Below, piece after piece: positions 20,884 through 33,047 of a DNA stretch of 64,000 nt (the stretch's first letter is position 1; every line of letters begins with the position of its first letter). Made by a program: the position numbers and the translations under genes. Source of the DNA: Brachyhypopomus gauderio. Its lineage: Eukaryota; Chordata; Actinopteri; Gymnotiformes; Hypopomidae. The notes beneath the pieces were generated by a model. The model ran no database searches, was not told the origin of the DNA, and worked only from the letters and a program-made list of their open reading frames with translations. The stretch spans positions 47,130,825 to 47,194,824 of the forward strand of contig NC_135212.1 of the NCBI RefSeq assembly GCF_052324685.1, written 5' to 3'.

Positions 20884-21189
20884 CAGGGTTGCCAACTTTT
20901 GACGTTCGCTTGGAGTGAGATTTTAGGGCGAGTGTATTTTGTTGAGCGGGGGGGGGGGGGGGGGGGGGGGGGGGGCGAACGTAAAATGGACACAGATTCA
21001 GTGTTATATCGACGGTGGATGGCGCCAGAGCTAGCGAACTAGTAACGTATTGAATCATATATGTGGATCTGAGGTAAATAGACTGGATATTTTTTTTCGG
21101 CGTGAGATATCGGAAGTGTGGCGTGAGAGCGTGTGAAAACGGTCAAATGCGTGTGTCTCACGCTCAATGCGTGAGAGTTGGCAACCCTG
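20884..21189. mobile_element. small inverted-repeat transposon
   Basis: The ends are CAGGGTTGCCAAC and its exact reverse complement GTTGGCAACCCTG. Both sides are flanked by CTTTCG (20878-20883 and 21190-21195). A 28-base G run (20948-20975) lies inside. It is non-autonomous, and hAT-like termini are possible. Confidence 0.75.
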
Positions 21190-21195
21190 CTTTCG

Positions 21196-22617
21196 TTCAC
21201 TTTTTAAGTAAATATGGCCATTTCCTACAAGTGCCTGTATTTCTCTGTGCAGATACATGGGATGTCAATATAAATATGTTCATTATTGTTAAATATGATC
21301 ATTGATTTCATCACCTACAAATATCACATATGTTGTTACCTTTTATTATCAGTAGCTTTATGTAAAATATTAGCTGGTCTAATATGAAAGAGAAAGCTTA
21401 AATCATGGACAGATTATATATTTAAAAAAATCTCATTTACCTCTTGCTGGGGCACAACTCATGTAAAAACGCATCTCTGCACAATGTCCATAACTCTGCA
21501 ACATGCTGTAAATACATAAATGTGTTTGCTCAGATCCTGCTCAAAAGGCACACATCTACACGTTTAACATGATTCCATCACATTAGCTCATGTAAGCATA
21601 CTCCCTTATTTACTGGTACATCATTACATGCCTAGTTTTCTTTCTTTAATTTCTTGTGTAAACAGTCTGTGTCTTTGCCTAGTCTATCTAGTGTGCAACA
21701 TGTCATACATATGTGCACACACCGACAAATTCCTTGTATGCCTAATGCAGTTGGCAAAACAAAGTGATTATGATTTAACATTTCATACGGTTGCGTTTAC
21801 ACACAAGCAACCAGCTGCAATTACAGCAGCTTTGCTCAAACCCTCTTTCACATACAGCAGACACTAACAAATCTGAGCTGAATTAAGCATGCACTTGACT
21901 CAGAGCAGAAGTTGTCAACCATTTTTTTTGTAGTTAGGGTGTAGTAGGCTTATGTTTGTTCCTACCTCTACAAAGCATATATCCTGTTTTTTTTATTTTT
22001 TATTATTACATTTCAAATGTTAGATTCCCCACTATATAGACTTGGACAAGGCTAAGTACTAACCTCCTCCTGGTAATCAAGCTGAGCTGCATCTGTTTTA
22101 TGAAACCATGGCCCTAGAACACCATCCACTTGACATGTCCCCCCCCCCCCCCCCCCCGTGTTTGGCTCCACCCCTAAAATCCAGTTTCTATAGACCCACA
22201 TCTATTTCCAAACAAGCCCTACAACAGCAGTTGAGTAAATTCTGGCTTACCATTGTTTTTAAGGTTTGATATCACTATGCAACAGATGAAAGCCCAGCAA
22301 ACCAATTCAGTTCCTCAAAAATCCACAATGGATTTTCATTTCATTCATTCAGATCCTGTTTTCCTGTTTCAAAACAGACTAGATTTCTCCTGCATCTACA
22401 GGGGGTACAAAGAGCAGAGGAAATAAAAACATTCTAGAATAGAATCAACATTCTGCTTCTCATATATTGGCCAAGACCTCCCCCCCCCCCCCCGAACTTT
22501 GCAGCACTGTTAAAAAGCACAATTTGCAAAGATTATAGTGTGCATAGTCATCTAGAGCAACAATAGATATGAAGGCTGCATAAATGTCAGAACGCACTAT
22601 CCTAACAGGAACTTAGA
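21196..22617. other. intergenic stretch
   Basis: No gene is recognised. It holds C19 (22139-22157) and C14 (22480-22493) runs. Confidence 0.5.
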
Positions 22618-22625
22618 CTTTAAAC

Positions 22626-23225
22626 CACATATGTCAAAGTCAAGGCCCGCGGGCCAGATCGGGCCCGCGAATTGATTATCTATGGCCCCCTGGATGATAT
22701 TTAATTACTATTAGAACCGGCCCGCAGGCCACAGCCCCCCGATGGTGTTTTGCACGCACAAACACTACATTCCCCACAATGCAACGGTAGCCCGCGAAGT
22801 CTTCACGTTCCCTCATGTTTTGTCCTGGAATTACAAGAGGCTCGTATTTGTTAACGTAATACATTTGTTGTGAAACGAAGTCGTTACATTTTCAAGCATT
22901 TTCAAGTACTTTAGCCTAAATTCCAGCACTTTTCAAACCTTTATTACTTTATTAATTTAATGTACAGGACATGTATTCTTTGAAGGAAGTTTGTTTTTAT
23001 CTGTTTGCTTGTTGAAAAATGTTTTCACTTGAAATTACTGACAGATCCATAAGAAAATATTGCTTTATTCATTTAAGCATTAAATAGTATACACTGTGTT
23101 GGGTCTTGATTCAATAGGCTATGTGCAATTTTAATATGTTTTAATAAACATTGAACCAGTCCGGCCCTCGGCTTGTAGCTAATTTGTTTTTTTGGCCCTC
23201 TGTGTATTTGACTTTGACATCCCTG
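22626..23225. mobile_element. hAT non-autonomous element
   Basis: A 600-bp element with termini CACATATGTCAAAGTCA and TGACTTTGACATCCCTG, inverted with a few mismatches. The flanking 8-bp duplication CTTTAAAC is perfect (22618-22625 and 23226-23233), which is the hallmark of hAT insertion. No transposase is visible. Subterminal GGCCCGCGGGCC and CCGGCCCGC motifs are present. Confidence 0.85.
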
Positions 23226-23233
23226 CTTTAAAC

Positions 23234-25193
23234 CATTTTAAACTGTTTAGCTTTACTCAGATGCAATATGGTAAAAAATAAAAATAAAAAAAATACAGAA
23301 AAAGGTTTAGCCGTCACCATTACCATCTGAACACCACAAATAGACTGAAACTTTTCTGACCCATAGGCCTCACTGGAAATGCTTTTCTTTAATCTGCTTT
23401 GGATATTTGGTAGATATGCTTTAGATATGAGGTAGAGTGCTGTAAGGAAACATCCCCATCTGCTGGAGATTTATTGGTACTGCAGTTTAAAGTGGCACAA
23501 TCACCACTGTAAGGATGCAGTTTGTACTTGTACATGTATTATGTTTGTAGTGTTCGCCTTTTTGTCCCTTGTCCCACGTGCAACTAATTGCACTCCTTCG
23601 CTGTGAAGGGTTACATTTGGCTATTCCAGTGTAAAAACAAAAAAAAAAAGTGGGAGAAAATTGATATGCAACAATAAGGAAGTGGGAAGACATGTGGACA
23701 AGAACTTGATTACAGCGGACTGGTGTCAGAGCAACATCTTTATGTGTTTTGCGATACGTTTTCCAGTGTCGGCCCACTGGTTGGTCTGCATAGTTCTGAC
23801 CACACGGGTGACAGCATGGAGAGGCAGATGGAGGCCACATAGAAGAGAGACCGCAGCACTATCATCAAGGAGGAGACCATTCACACCAATACGGCATAGT
23901 ACTTCCTGAGGGGTTCATTTCCACACTTGCAAGTACACATGAAAGGGATGTCAGTTCTTGTGGGATGATTGACAGCTGACATGATTTGAAATTCTACTTA
24001 ATCACATCTGAGGAAATGATTAGTCTACCTAGTAATAAAGGACAATAATATGTGGGACTCTTGGTTAACAAAGCAAAACTCCATAAGAGACAATGGGAAG
24101 GGGACACAAGATCCTGCACTAAGTGGAATCGTGAAATTTGAAACATATTAGTTGGAGTGTAATTCACCATGTTTCTGAGCACTATATCCTGGGTGGATGC
24201 AGGATTTGCATGCATGACCATTAGTAACCAGCCCTCTGACAGGCATTGTATCGATGCAAGAATTAATGTCAATCTGTTACACAGTTGGTCTTCCTGTTGT
24301 TGCAGGAATGGGTTGCATAGTCCTACAAAATAGGTAAGTGGCTGAGTGACCCCCAACTTGAGATCCTTCCTTTCATAAAACTGCATGTCATTGTGCTAAT
24401 GGCATATCTACCATATCATCTAGAGAGTTAGTACAACAGAAGTACTTTCTGTGTAGCACATTGTGAACATGCTGCCTTGGTAGACAAGCCTTTATCTGAC
24501 AACCCTTAAAACTGACTTGAAATTTCAAGTCATATTTTGTCTCAATCAGAAAACTCCCTTCAAAATTGCATGCATGTAAAATGGCTGATTCAACATGCAT
24601 AAAACAATACTAGTCCAACTAAAGTCAGTAGTGCAGAAGAAAAATGCAAAACAGATACCCTTTGATAGTCTGACGCTGTCCGACAGCTGATAGTCAGGTC
24701 ATAGGTCAACTGAGGGGGATTTCACAGCTAGGCATAAACTAATGCCTAATGAGCTACTGACTAGATAAATCCTGCTGCTAATGGGTGCTGCACAAAAGGT
24801 GCAACTACAAACTCAAGTCTAGACTCATCTCATCAGATTATTACTAAAGATTAACTCACTGGACAATCACTTAAGTCCTTTGATACAAATAACCAGCTAA
24901 ATACATATACCAATAATCTGATATTAATCCAAGATTGCCACTCTAATTGGTTTGTGCTTAGGCAACTGCATGGAGTATTGCAATCCATACACATTGTTTG
25001 CATGAACACTAAAGAGGACCTATATTCCCATTACATACGTTATCACAATTGGTTGGGGTCTTGTAGAATTTTTTGACATATACGTTTAGATTTCCATAAT
25101 CTGCAGTTTTGCACTGTACACAGTTGCTGGGAAGGTCCAATAAAAAATAGATTATTTCTGTCCAGCTCTTCTGGCCTCTATACCTGTAACGTT
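23234..25193. other. intergenic stretch
   Basis: A 130-codon minus frame (23994-24386) and a 117-codon minus frame (23487-23840) show no recognisable domain and no splice partners. I do not call them as genes. Confidence 0.4.
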
Positions 25194-25552
25194 TATGCTG
25201 GCCTGTGCAGCCGATAGCAGTTCCAATGCCTGGTTCTTGATGTCAATATAATAGAAGGCCCAGTCCATGCAGAGGGAGAAGAGAGAGAGAAAAAAAGTCT
25301 ACCTTTGAAAAGTTTGTTACGTGTAGACATACTCATTGGTGTGGTATTCCAATGACTCCTCCTCTTGACCTAGAAAGAGGATCCAAATCTTAAATGGTGT
25401 GTTGTGATGAGGTCACTGAGTTGACCCACCTCAAGGCCTCCCACAGGAGACATTATAATAAAGACTGACATACTTACATCAGAGACTCCTAACAGAAAAG
25501 CAGCGCCACTAAAGGGATCCTCTTCTAGGAACCGGAAGGATCCACGGTAAAC
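25194..25552 (-). pseudogene. two orphan exon-like blocks of an unrecognised gene
   Basis: Block 1 (25552-25478) is 75 bp. It has an acceptor CTCTCCAG, a donor GTAAGT, phase 0 at both ends and encodes 25 residues with the core YRGSFRFLEEDPFSG. Block 2 (about 25267-25194) encodes DWAFYYIDIKNQALELLSAA and ends at an ACAG/GTATAG donor. Its expected acceptor reads CTCTGCAT where CTCTGCAG would be needed, so this exon may be dead. I do not recognise the protein. It could be a small unannotated gene or a relic. Confidence 0.35.
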
Positions 25553-25734
25553 CTGGAGAGGGGGGGAAGACAGCATGACCAAAAACCTTTTTAAAGTTTA
25601 AAAGTTAATTACAAGCTAGCTGCTAAATACCAATATAGCAAAGACCTACGGTAGGAAGAATGGTAGGAAGAACCTACCATTATGTACATTACTGTTCTGT
25701 TCTGAATATGCTTTCGGTGATAGTTCACTGCTAG

Positions 25735-26003
25735 TGTTATGTACCTAAGAATGGTATGCCCTGTAGCAATTAAGGGAGGAGCCTAGCAGCAGAGGGCGTG
25801 TTCATCTCAGGGGGAGTTGTGTGGTTGCTCTTAACCTTGATGTCTTTTTGAGCTATAAAAAAAAAAAAAAACCAACCTGTGATCTGTGCTTTCCACCTTT
25901 TATCGCCACCTTATTGTAAATAATCATTTGGGAAATTCGTTTGGAGTCTCTTGGCCTCTGGAAGGTCCTACTTTACTTTGTGCCTGCTTACACCCACATG
26001 ACA
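25735..26003 (+). mobile_element. candidate LTR
   Basis: The stretch starts TGTTATG and ends CATGACA, and has a TATAAA-like site followed by an A run near 25855. It is followed directly by AATAGTGGCAGTAGTGGGC, which resembles a retroelement leader. The paired LTR and pol were not found, and the boundaries are uncertain. Confidence 0.35.
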
Positions 26004-27578
26004 AATAGTGGCAGTAGTGGGCAGGCACTGTAGAGACGACTGAGAGCATGCTCATGGTTAAAAAACCCACCTCCGTCTATTAGGTGGAGGGAATATGCCC
26101 AGTGGGGAAACCCTGGCTAATGAAGAGTTGGACCATGAAGGACTCATGGAGTGGCTTTAAGGGCAGGTGTGCACTCCCTGAAGTGGAAGGAAATATGATT
26201 ATGGTAGTCGGAGTACCCATTTAACATGACTGTATCATGCTGGAGAGCTCTTTAGTTCAGTGGACAGGTCACTTGGTTATCACCTGTAGGACTTAGGTTT
26301 CAGACCAGGGGAGTGTTGCTGCCCTCTGTCTTTTCCACACTTGTTAGAGTCTACTTTTTCCTGAGACAGCCCACAAAACTGGGTTATTTTCCACTGTTGG
26401 TGGGTTGGTAGTCACCCAAATGACCCAAATATGTGTAAAAGTCCACTTTGACCCAAGCCAATAGTAATCAGACTGTACACTGACAGCATTCTCATAACAT
26501 TTTGCAGCATTTATTGCAGTATCACATTCCATCATTTGCTATCCAATCAAACATGAAAAATAATAATGTTGGCAGGAGAGCATGGTGTTAAATAAATTGA
26601 TAGAAATTGAAACTAAATGTGTTTGAATCCTTGTCTAACTAAAATTGACAGATTTCTTGTCAGTGCTAACCCTAGGTTGACTGAGGCCTCAGATGATCAG
26701 ACCAAATCATATATAACATTCGTTTGACTAGCTATTTTAGTCAGTCTACCAGTGGTTAGTAGAAACCTCACCCAGTCCACAGTGCCCAGAACCTGAAAGT
26801 GCCAATTGCTTATGGAGGTTCAGAGAAGTGGAACACCGGAGGGCTAAATACTCACCGGCAACCACAGGGACAGTCTGGGTCAAGTTTGATGTGGAAGCTT
26901 TCTGAAAACAAGTTCAAAGGGGGATACTTTTCAGCTGAAAAGTTTGGCACAGTTGAGCAGAACAAGACCCATTATGAGTGCTAAAGGACTCATAGGGGAA
27001 ATAACAGATAGGATTAGGTCAATTAGGAAAATAATCTGATTGATTGAAAGGTCACAGGGAAATTTGGTGACTGGGCTCCATTGCAGGTTAGGAAATAATA
27101 GGAGATTTCAGAATGCAACGGACATGTCCAATTGTAAAAAAAACACACAATGGAGAGGATGTTGGGAGTGTAGAAACAAGAGTGATGGGATGTGCAAACA
27201 TGAAGCAATGTGGGCAGTCAGTGTGGCAACCAGAGGGAAGTTGAAGTAACAACATGAGGGGAAGTGCACGGAGGATGCTGGACTAAATGAGTTCGATTGA
27301 TCTCTGCTCTGCTTAGGTGACACAGAAGATGCTGATGAAACATGAGAGCCCAACTAGAGAAGAGTAACAAATGGTGTAGGTATTTGAATTGTCTTGTAGT
27401 TATTGTGTTTATATAGTTATTTTGTGCTATATATTGCGCTGTGTTGGCTTGATATATTTGCAGCATTTTGTCTTAGTGTTGTATATCAAGTTAGCCATGC
27501 GCTTTGTAACATGGAACTTGAGAGGACTGATCTCTCTCTCCCATTTCAAGCCTGTTATTGCACAGTGAACATTTACTA
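26004..27578. other. intergenic stretch
   Basis: No gene is recognised. It may include decayed internal sequence of the LTR element on its left. Confidence 0.4.
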
Positions 27579-28128
27579 ATTTACATTTACATTTTATGGC
27601 ATTTGGCAGACGCCCTTATCCAGAGCGACTTACATTTTTTTAAATCTCATTTTTATACAAGTGAGCAATTGAGGGTTAAGGGCCTTGCTCAGGGGCACCT
27701 CAGTCATGGCCTCAGGTCTGGGAATCGAACCCACGACCCTCCGGTGTCACCGGACCGGACCCCGGCCCCTCCCCTTTGGGCGTGTGTATACGTAGTCCAC
27801 GTGCTTTGTCTGCGTCTGTGGAACTCCGTGGTTATGACTATGTCGTGTGATAATGTGTCTCACCTGTGAATCGTCTCGTAATCACGTGGGGCTAATGTGG
27901 TTTGTCTATTTAATGTGCGCTTGCGCAGTGTCCTGTGCTCGTCGTTGTCTAAGTCTGCACGTAGTGTATGCTTGTCTCAGTGTGAGAGTATCTGTTCTTC
28001 GTGCGCTACATGTTAAATAAATATACCGTGACGTCGGTCAAAGAGGATTCCGTGTCTCATCCTTCGTGACAGCCCGAACGTCACATCCGGTCACAATACC
28101 AGTTCCCTAACCCCCAGGCCATGAGTGC
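27579..28128 (-). mobile_element. tRNA-derived SINE, split by a solo LTR
   Basis: On the minus strand the tRNA-like head lies at 28128-28086. The body resumes at 27744 with the RNA polymerase III B box GGTTCGATTCC (about 27722-27732). The 3' tail (to 27579) contains GTAAGTCGCTCTGGATAAGG-type sequence shared with L2 LINE 3' ends. A solo LTR interrupts it between the A-box and B-box regions. The same SINE family sits in each zp3 array unit. Confidence 0.8.
27745..28085 (+). mobile_element. solo LTR inserted in the SINE (family 2)
   Basis: 341 bp, starting TGTCACC and ending GTCACA, with a perfect 5-bp duplication TCCGG on both sides (27740-27744, 28086-28090). An AATAAA-type signal near 28016 sets plus orientation. 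Removing it and one TCCGG rejoins the SINE. Confidence 0.85.
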
Positions 28129-28239
28129 CCACAATGGACAGTCAGTTTTGTCAAAGTCTGACAGGTCATGACAATTGTACCACAAATCAGTTTCATGCAT
28201 ATTGCTCAGAAGCAGCATTCAACTAGCATCAAATAATCA

Positions 28240-29262
28240 AAATGTTTGGGCTCTGAAGCTCCATTCTGGTAGTCTGGTCAATGCAGTAGTGGAGGCATTA
28301 CCCTCATAATTTTTCACCAACTGGAACACATTGAATAATGACACTAGTCCTCTCTGGATGATGAAGTGACAGTTGTAAATATACTTTGGGTTAATGTAAA
28401 GGTCAATGTGTTTTGCGCAAACTGCCAAATAAAGCATACCTTTAAGGTTTCTTCCACACCTTAGAAGTCTTCCAAGTAATGTCAACTCTACAGATGGATG
28501 AGTCTTGTTGTAATGTTCCATTTAAGAAAGCTCTGACATTTGTTGCTCCACATATCCATGTAAACAGATCACATGAGAATCTACAGACAATCCACAGAGA
28601 ATTTTCTATCTAAACACTTAGATAAAGACTTCCTCCTAAGCTCGTGGGAAGTTGGATGAAAATATGGGAGTAAAAATGCTCCTTTTTGCTAAAGTGAAGA
28701 CAGACAAGTGATCTTGTCTGAATAAGGAAAAAAATTAACAGTAGTAACAGATGCGAGTTACTTCAGAACCTGACAAACCTCACAGGAAGAGAGCTGGATG
28801 AATGTGTCACTGCACCCTGAGGTAGATTGGCTGTGCATTTCAATTAAGACACTCCTTGTTCTATTACTTTAGTTACTTCTAGCTGTGTTTCTGTCAAATG
28901 GTGGAATAGACAGTTTTAGGCCAGACCCACCAGGTTCCACCCAAACCCCATCTGCAACAGGGATCAAGTATTGAATCAAAGGTAACAGCTTCGCTATGCT
29001 AACCGAAATCCACATGTTCATACCTCTGTCCACAGACAAATCTCGCCCCTTCGGAAAGCCACAGGGGGTGTAAATAGCCAAACATGATTGGCACCATATA
29101 TTCTGCAGTCCTCACCAATACCCTGCTGGTTTCAGGATCACAGCCACATACCTGTTGCTAGAGAACGAACAAGCTTTGTGCTCAGCATCAGCAGAGTAAG
29201 AAGCTGGAGTTGCCTTCATAAAGCATGTGAAGTAGAGCTGGAGAGACAGGGGTTAGTTTAAA
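28240..29262 (-). pseudogene. zp3 relic (exons 6-7 plus downstream flank)
   Basis: Exon 6 survives in full (29237-29152, 86 bp, the same length as in the live genes). It has both splice sites and codes for a ZP3 segment starting LYFTCFMKATPASY, with a Ser and an Ala where the live copies have Ala and Pro. Beyond it a deletion has fused intron 6 to the inside of exon 7, removing the acceptor. Exon 7 is decayed but keeps a KGRDLS-like piece (about 29060-29040). Bases 28240-28530 resemble the sequence downstream of the array zp3 genes (about 49220-49400), for example shared GTGTGGAAGAAACCTT-like and TTGGTGAAAA motifs. This is therefore an old copy of the locus. Exons 1-5 are absent. Confidence 0.75.
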
Positions 29263-30224
29263 TTCAGGTTAGAATTAGAAGGTTTAAATTCAGAAGTCCC
29301 CTAATTGTTGCCTTGTTAGTTACAAGGAGCATGTCCAGGTTTTTCCATGAGCAAATCATAATAAGCAATGGCTTAGGCCCATTTTTGAAGGATGAGTTCC
29401 AGTACACAAGACACAATTTCAGATTCCATGTGTTTTTTTATAGTCCATAGTAACCCGTTTCTGTGACCAAATGAGTGAGTAGGAGATGTAGGAGTGAAAG
29501 GTCTAGTACAAAGTTCATGGAGACAGCACTGCACTATAAAGCAAGAGGAGGAGAAATGAATGATCAAGAAGTTGAAGAAGGCCCCCTCTGGACCACTTGA
29601 ACACAAAGATCTAAGAGTTCCTACATTAATCCAGCAAGTAAATCTGAGCACACACTGTATTATTTTAGTACGATTTTATCTCTGATTTGGTATTTGTTGA
29701 CAAATTGTTGATGAAAATATAGGATGTAAGTCAGATATCAGCTTTGACGGCTGGTGTTTTATGTGTATTGTGAAGGGCGATGCTAGGTCTGATAAACCAC
29801 ATAAATGAGGACAGGAAGTGGATTTTTGAGAGAAACCTTGGTTGATTCTCTTGCAATTTGAGTTGAGTGTCTCGTGCCTGTTTATTACCATCATGATCTG
29901 ATGTTCTAAAAGTCACACACAAATCAAGATAAAAATGGAATTGGACTATGCCAAGTCCAGTCAAAACATAACTTTCTTTCATTTCTGATTGTAGAATGGA
30001 TCAATGAATTGATCAGATCCTCCTAGCCATTTGTGACATCTACTGCAGCAAAGCAATAAACTACATTTTTGATGCTTAGACCACAATACTGTACTGACCA
30101 ACTGACCTGAACAAGGTTGTTTTTTTTTTTTTTTTACCAAGCTGTGTACCCTCATTTGAAGTTGGATATTCATTATTGCTTGGATCTGTCATTGTGTGGA
30201 GGTCTAAATGAAACAAGATGGGTA
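29263..30224. other. intergenic stretch
   Basis: No gene is recognised. It ends in a T run (about 30119-30135). Confidence 0.5.
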
Positions 30225-30391
30225 AAGTCTTAATTGCTGTCAGCTGTGAGTCAGAGTAATACATGACTCAACAGGCTCAGAAGGACATTAATCCTATTAG
30301 AAAGGGATTGGAGGTGTGAGCCTACAATATTGTACAAAAAGAGAAAGACCAGGCAGGTTGAGTATGTCTGGAGACTCTAGGGAGATTTACA
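30225..30391 (+). promoter_or_regulatory. zp3: zp3 (copy A) promoter
   Basis: This is the first stretch shared with the array copies. It has an E-box CAGCTG at 30241-30246, about 150 bp upstream of the ATG. E-boxes at this distance in ZP genes are known binding sites for the oocyte factor FIGLA. A weak TATA-like TACAAAAA lies at 30333-30340. The same E-box is at 44122-44127, 52520-52525 and 60923-60928 in the other copies. Confidence 0.5.
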
Positions 30392-32284
30392 ATGGGTTTA
30401 GGCAAAGTGGGCCTTTGTGTGGTGATTTTGCTGGTGGTATCTGAGGCATGGCAAGCAGGAATGGTCAGATCCCAACTTCCAACTGGACTACAATCTAATT
30501 TGCAGCAACAAGCAAGAAGGCAAGTGGTAGCTGGAGGGTCATCTCAGGGGAGCCATGTTTCTAACCCCACAGGGCCTGTCCAAGGATCATTTAGCCAGCA
30601 GTCTTGGAATCCTGTGCAGATACCTGTGCAGCAGCCTTCCAACGTTCAGTCCCAGCAAGTATTTCAGGGACCTGTGAAGCAGGTGGCATGGCACTTCCCC
30701 AATGACCCTCAACTACCAGCAAGACAGCCACTAATGCAGTTTCAGATGAGCCCCCCTGTTCCTACTGCAAGTGTAGCAGCAGAGTGTGGTGAGACTGGCA
30801 TACATGTGGAGGTCAAGAAGGACCTGTTTGGAACCGGTGAGCTGATAAATCCATCTGAGATCACCCTGGGAAACTGTGCCGTCAGTGGGGAGGACCGTGC
30901 TGCTCAAGTCCTCATCTTCCAGTCAGCACTGCAGGCCTGCAACAGTACTACCAGTGTGAGTGTCTATGAAGTGAATGCTTCAGTGCTGCTTTAAACCTGC
31001 ATGCAATAACACCACTTCTTTCTTAACAGATGACTCCAGATGAGCTGGTCTACGTCTTCTACGTCCGCTATGTTCCCCACAATTTTGCTCACACTCCTAT
31101 TGTGAGAACCGTTGGTGCTGAGGTTCGCATCGAGTGTCACTATCCAAGGTATTGGACCCTACCAGATGTGATGTTCAGTATTATTTGGAAGGCTCTGTTC
31201 AATCTGATGGCCATAAAATGCTTTGTAGGTTCCACAATGTAAGCAGCAATGCTCTGATGCCTGCCTGGATCCCATATGCTTCTACCCAAGTTGCTGAGGA
31301 ACAGCTTGTCTTCTCCCTGAGACTCATGACAGGTTTGTCCCATGGCTACACCATACCTACTGATGAGCTGTGCCTGAACTGGACCTAATGAGGTTTCTTC
31401 TCCAGATGACTGGACGTCTGAAAGGCTCTCCAACCAGTACTTCCTGCATGATGTGATCAGTGTTGAGGCATCTGTAATTCAGTTCTACCACGTGCCCCTT
31501 CGTGTGTATCTGGACACCTGTGTGGCCACTGTGTTTCCTGATGTGAATGCAGTCCCTAGTTATGCCTTCATAGATAACCATGGGTGAGTGGCTTCCTTGT
31601 GGGCTTTGTGATGGCTGTAGAGATCAGCTAGTTGTGGTCTGACTGCACAAATGATTGCAGGTGCCTGATTGATGCCAAGCTCACAGGTTCCCATTCTCAC
31701 TTCCTGCCCCAAACTGAAGCAGACAAGCTGAGGTTTCAGTTGGAGGCATTCAGGTTTCAGCAGGACAACAGTGGTTTGGTATGTAAGCATGTTTGGTGGG
31801 GGGGGGGGTGAGTAGAAGGACTGGCTGTCTGAACTAACCCCTGTCTTTCCAGCTCTACTTCACATGCTTTATGAAGGCAACTCCAGCTTCTTACGCTGCT
31901 GATCCTGAGCACAAAGCTTGTTCGTTCTCTAGCAACAGGTATGTGGCTGTGGTTCTGAAACCAGCAGGTTACTGGTGAGGCCTAGCTGGTAAGCTTGGCT
32001 ATTCTGGCTTCACAGGTGGACTGCAGCGTATGGTCTTGACCAGGTGTGTGGCTGTTGCGACACCACCTGTAGCTCCCGGAAGGGGCGAGACTTGTCTGAG
32101 GACAAAGGTACGTGCATGCCATGCTCTGCCAGTACCTGATCATTCTTGGAGAAGGTCTGCAGCTTGGACTAGAGGTGACGTGGACTTGCAAGCGGAGCCT
32201 AAATCCCTACCCCTTTTTTTTGCAGGTACTCTGCTGGAAGGAGAAGTAATCCTTGGACCCATCATGGTTAAGGAGAGTGCTTGA
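30392..32284 (+). CDS. zp3: zona pellucida sperm-binding protein 3 (zp3), copy A
   Basis: Eight exons: 30392-30955, 31030-31148, 31229-31332, 31406-31583, 31661-31778, 31853-31938, 32016-32107, 32226-32284. All introns are GT/AG, phases match, and the product is 439 residues. A signal peptide covers about residues 1-20. A Gln/Pro-rich region runs to about 125. The ZP domain (about 132-405) starts at Cys132 and includes DLFGTGELINPSEITLG and CHYPR. The C-terminal subdomain has CGCCDTTC at 401-408. A minimal furin-type RKGR site is at 411-414, and the short tail has no transmembrane helix. N-glycosylation sequons include Asn184. Known role: a secreted egg-envelope subunit that polymerises through its ZP domain. 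AATAAA is at 32298-32303. This copy is inverted relative to the other three. Confidence 0.92.
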
Positions 32285-32303
32285 TGGTCTTGATTGAAAT
32301 AAA
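32226..32303 (+). terminator. zp3: zp3 copy A last exon and polyadenylation signal
   Basis: The stop TGA (32282-32284) lies only 14 bases before AATAAA (32298-32303), giving a very short 3' UTR. The equivalents are TTTATT on the plus strand at 42056-42061 and the corresponding sites in the other array copies. Confidence 0.75.
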
Positions 32304-33047
32304 CTAGTACTGTGACTCGACAACCTGTCCTGTGTTGCTATGCAATTGGGCTGAATCTGTTGTAGGTCTACTTCCACAACTAGTTTGCATTATGGTTAGT
32401 GCTTAATCCAGGGTCTTTAAACTTGTATGCTTGTGCCTCTATGGCCTTGTGTACAAGGCTAGCCTTCTAGGTATTCATAGCAGACTAGCATTTCCTCATG
32501 CTCAGGATTCAATGCTCCCTGTCAATAGGGGTCTGCATTTGGGTGGTTGGTACTGATTTTAGCTTGTCCATCATTGAAGCATTGGGCTAGAGTGGCACCT
32601 TCCAAGGAATGAGGTCACACCGATTCCTGTACCTTTTTTTACATCCCGTCACATGCTAATGGAAATGGCAGCCTATTGTGCAGTCTTCCCCTTAACCTGA
32701 ACTCTCTGGTGCAAGGAGGGGTCAGGACAACAGCCACAGCATTGCACCACTACTTCATTGCCTATGGGCAACATGATACCCATTACTCCAAATGGGTTTC
32801 CATGTGTAGAAGGACTTTCTTTGGGAATTCTCTCCAGTGAATGTAATTCTTCTAGAATTGACATGAACCTCATTTCTGAACTATCTTCAGTATTTTAATA
32901 TTTTTCACCCAAAAACCAACTTCAATATTCTTATAGCTTGTGGGAGGTTTCGATTTTCTGTGGATTGCTACATTATATAGACTCTGATATGATGAGTGTT
33001 ATGCTGGGGGGAGGGGCATATTTACTTTTCCTGAAAGACAAGTTAAT

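Noticed and set aside
23994-24386. 130-codon minus frame
   Set aside because: No domain, no splice partners and composition like random translation.
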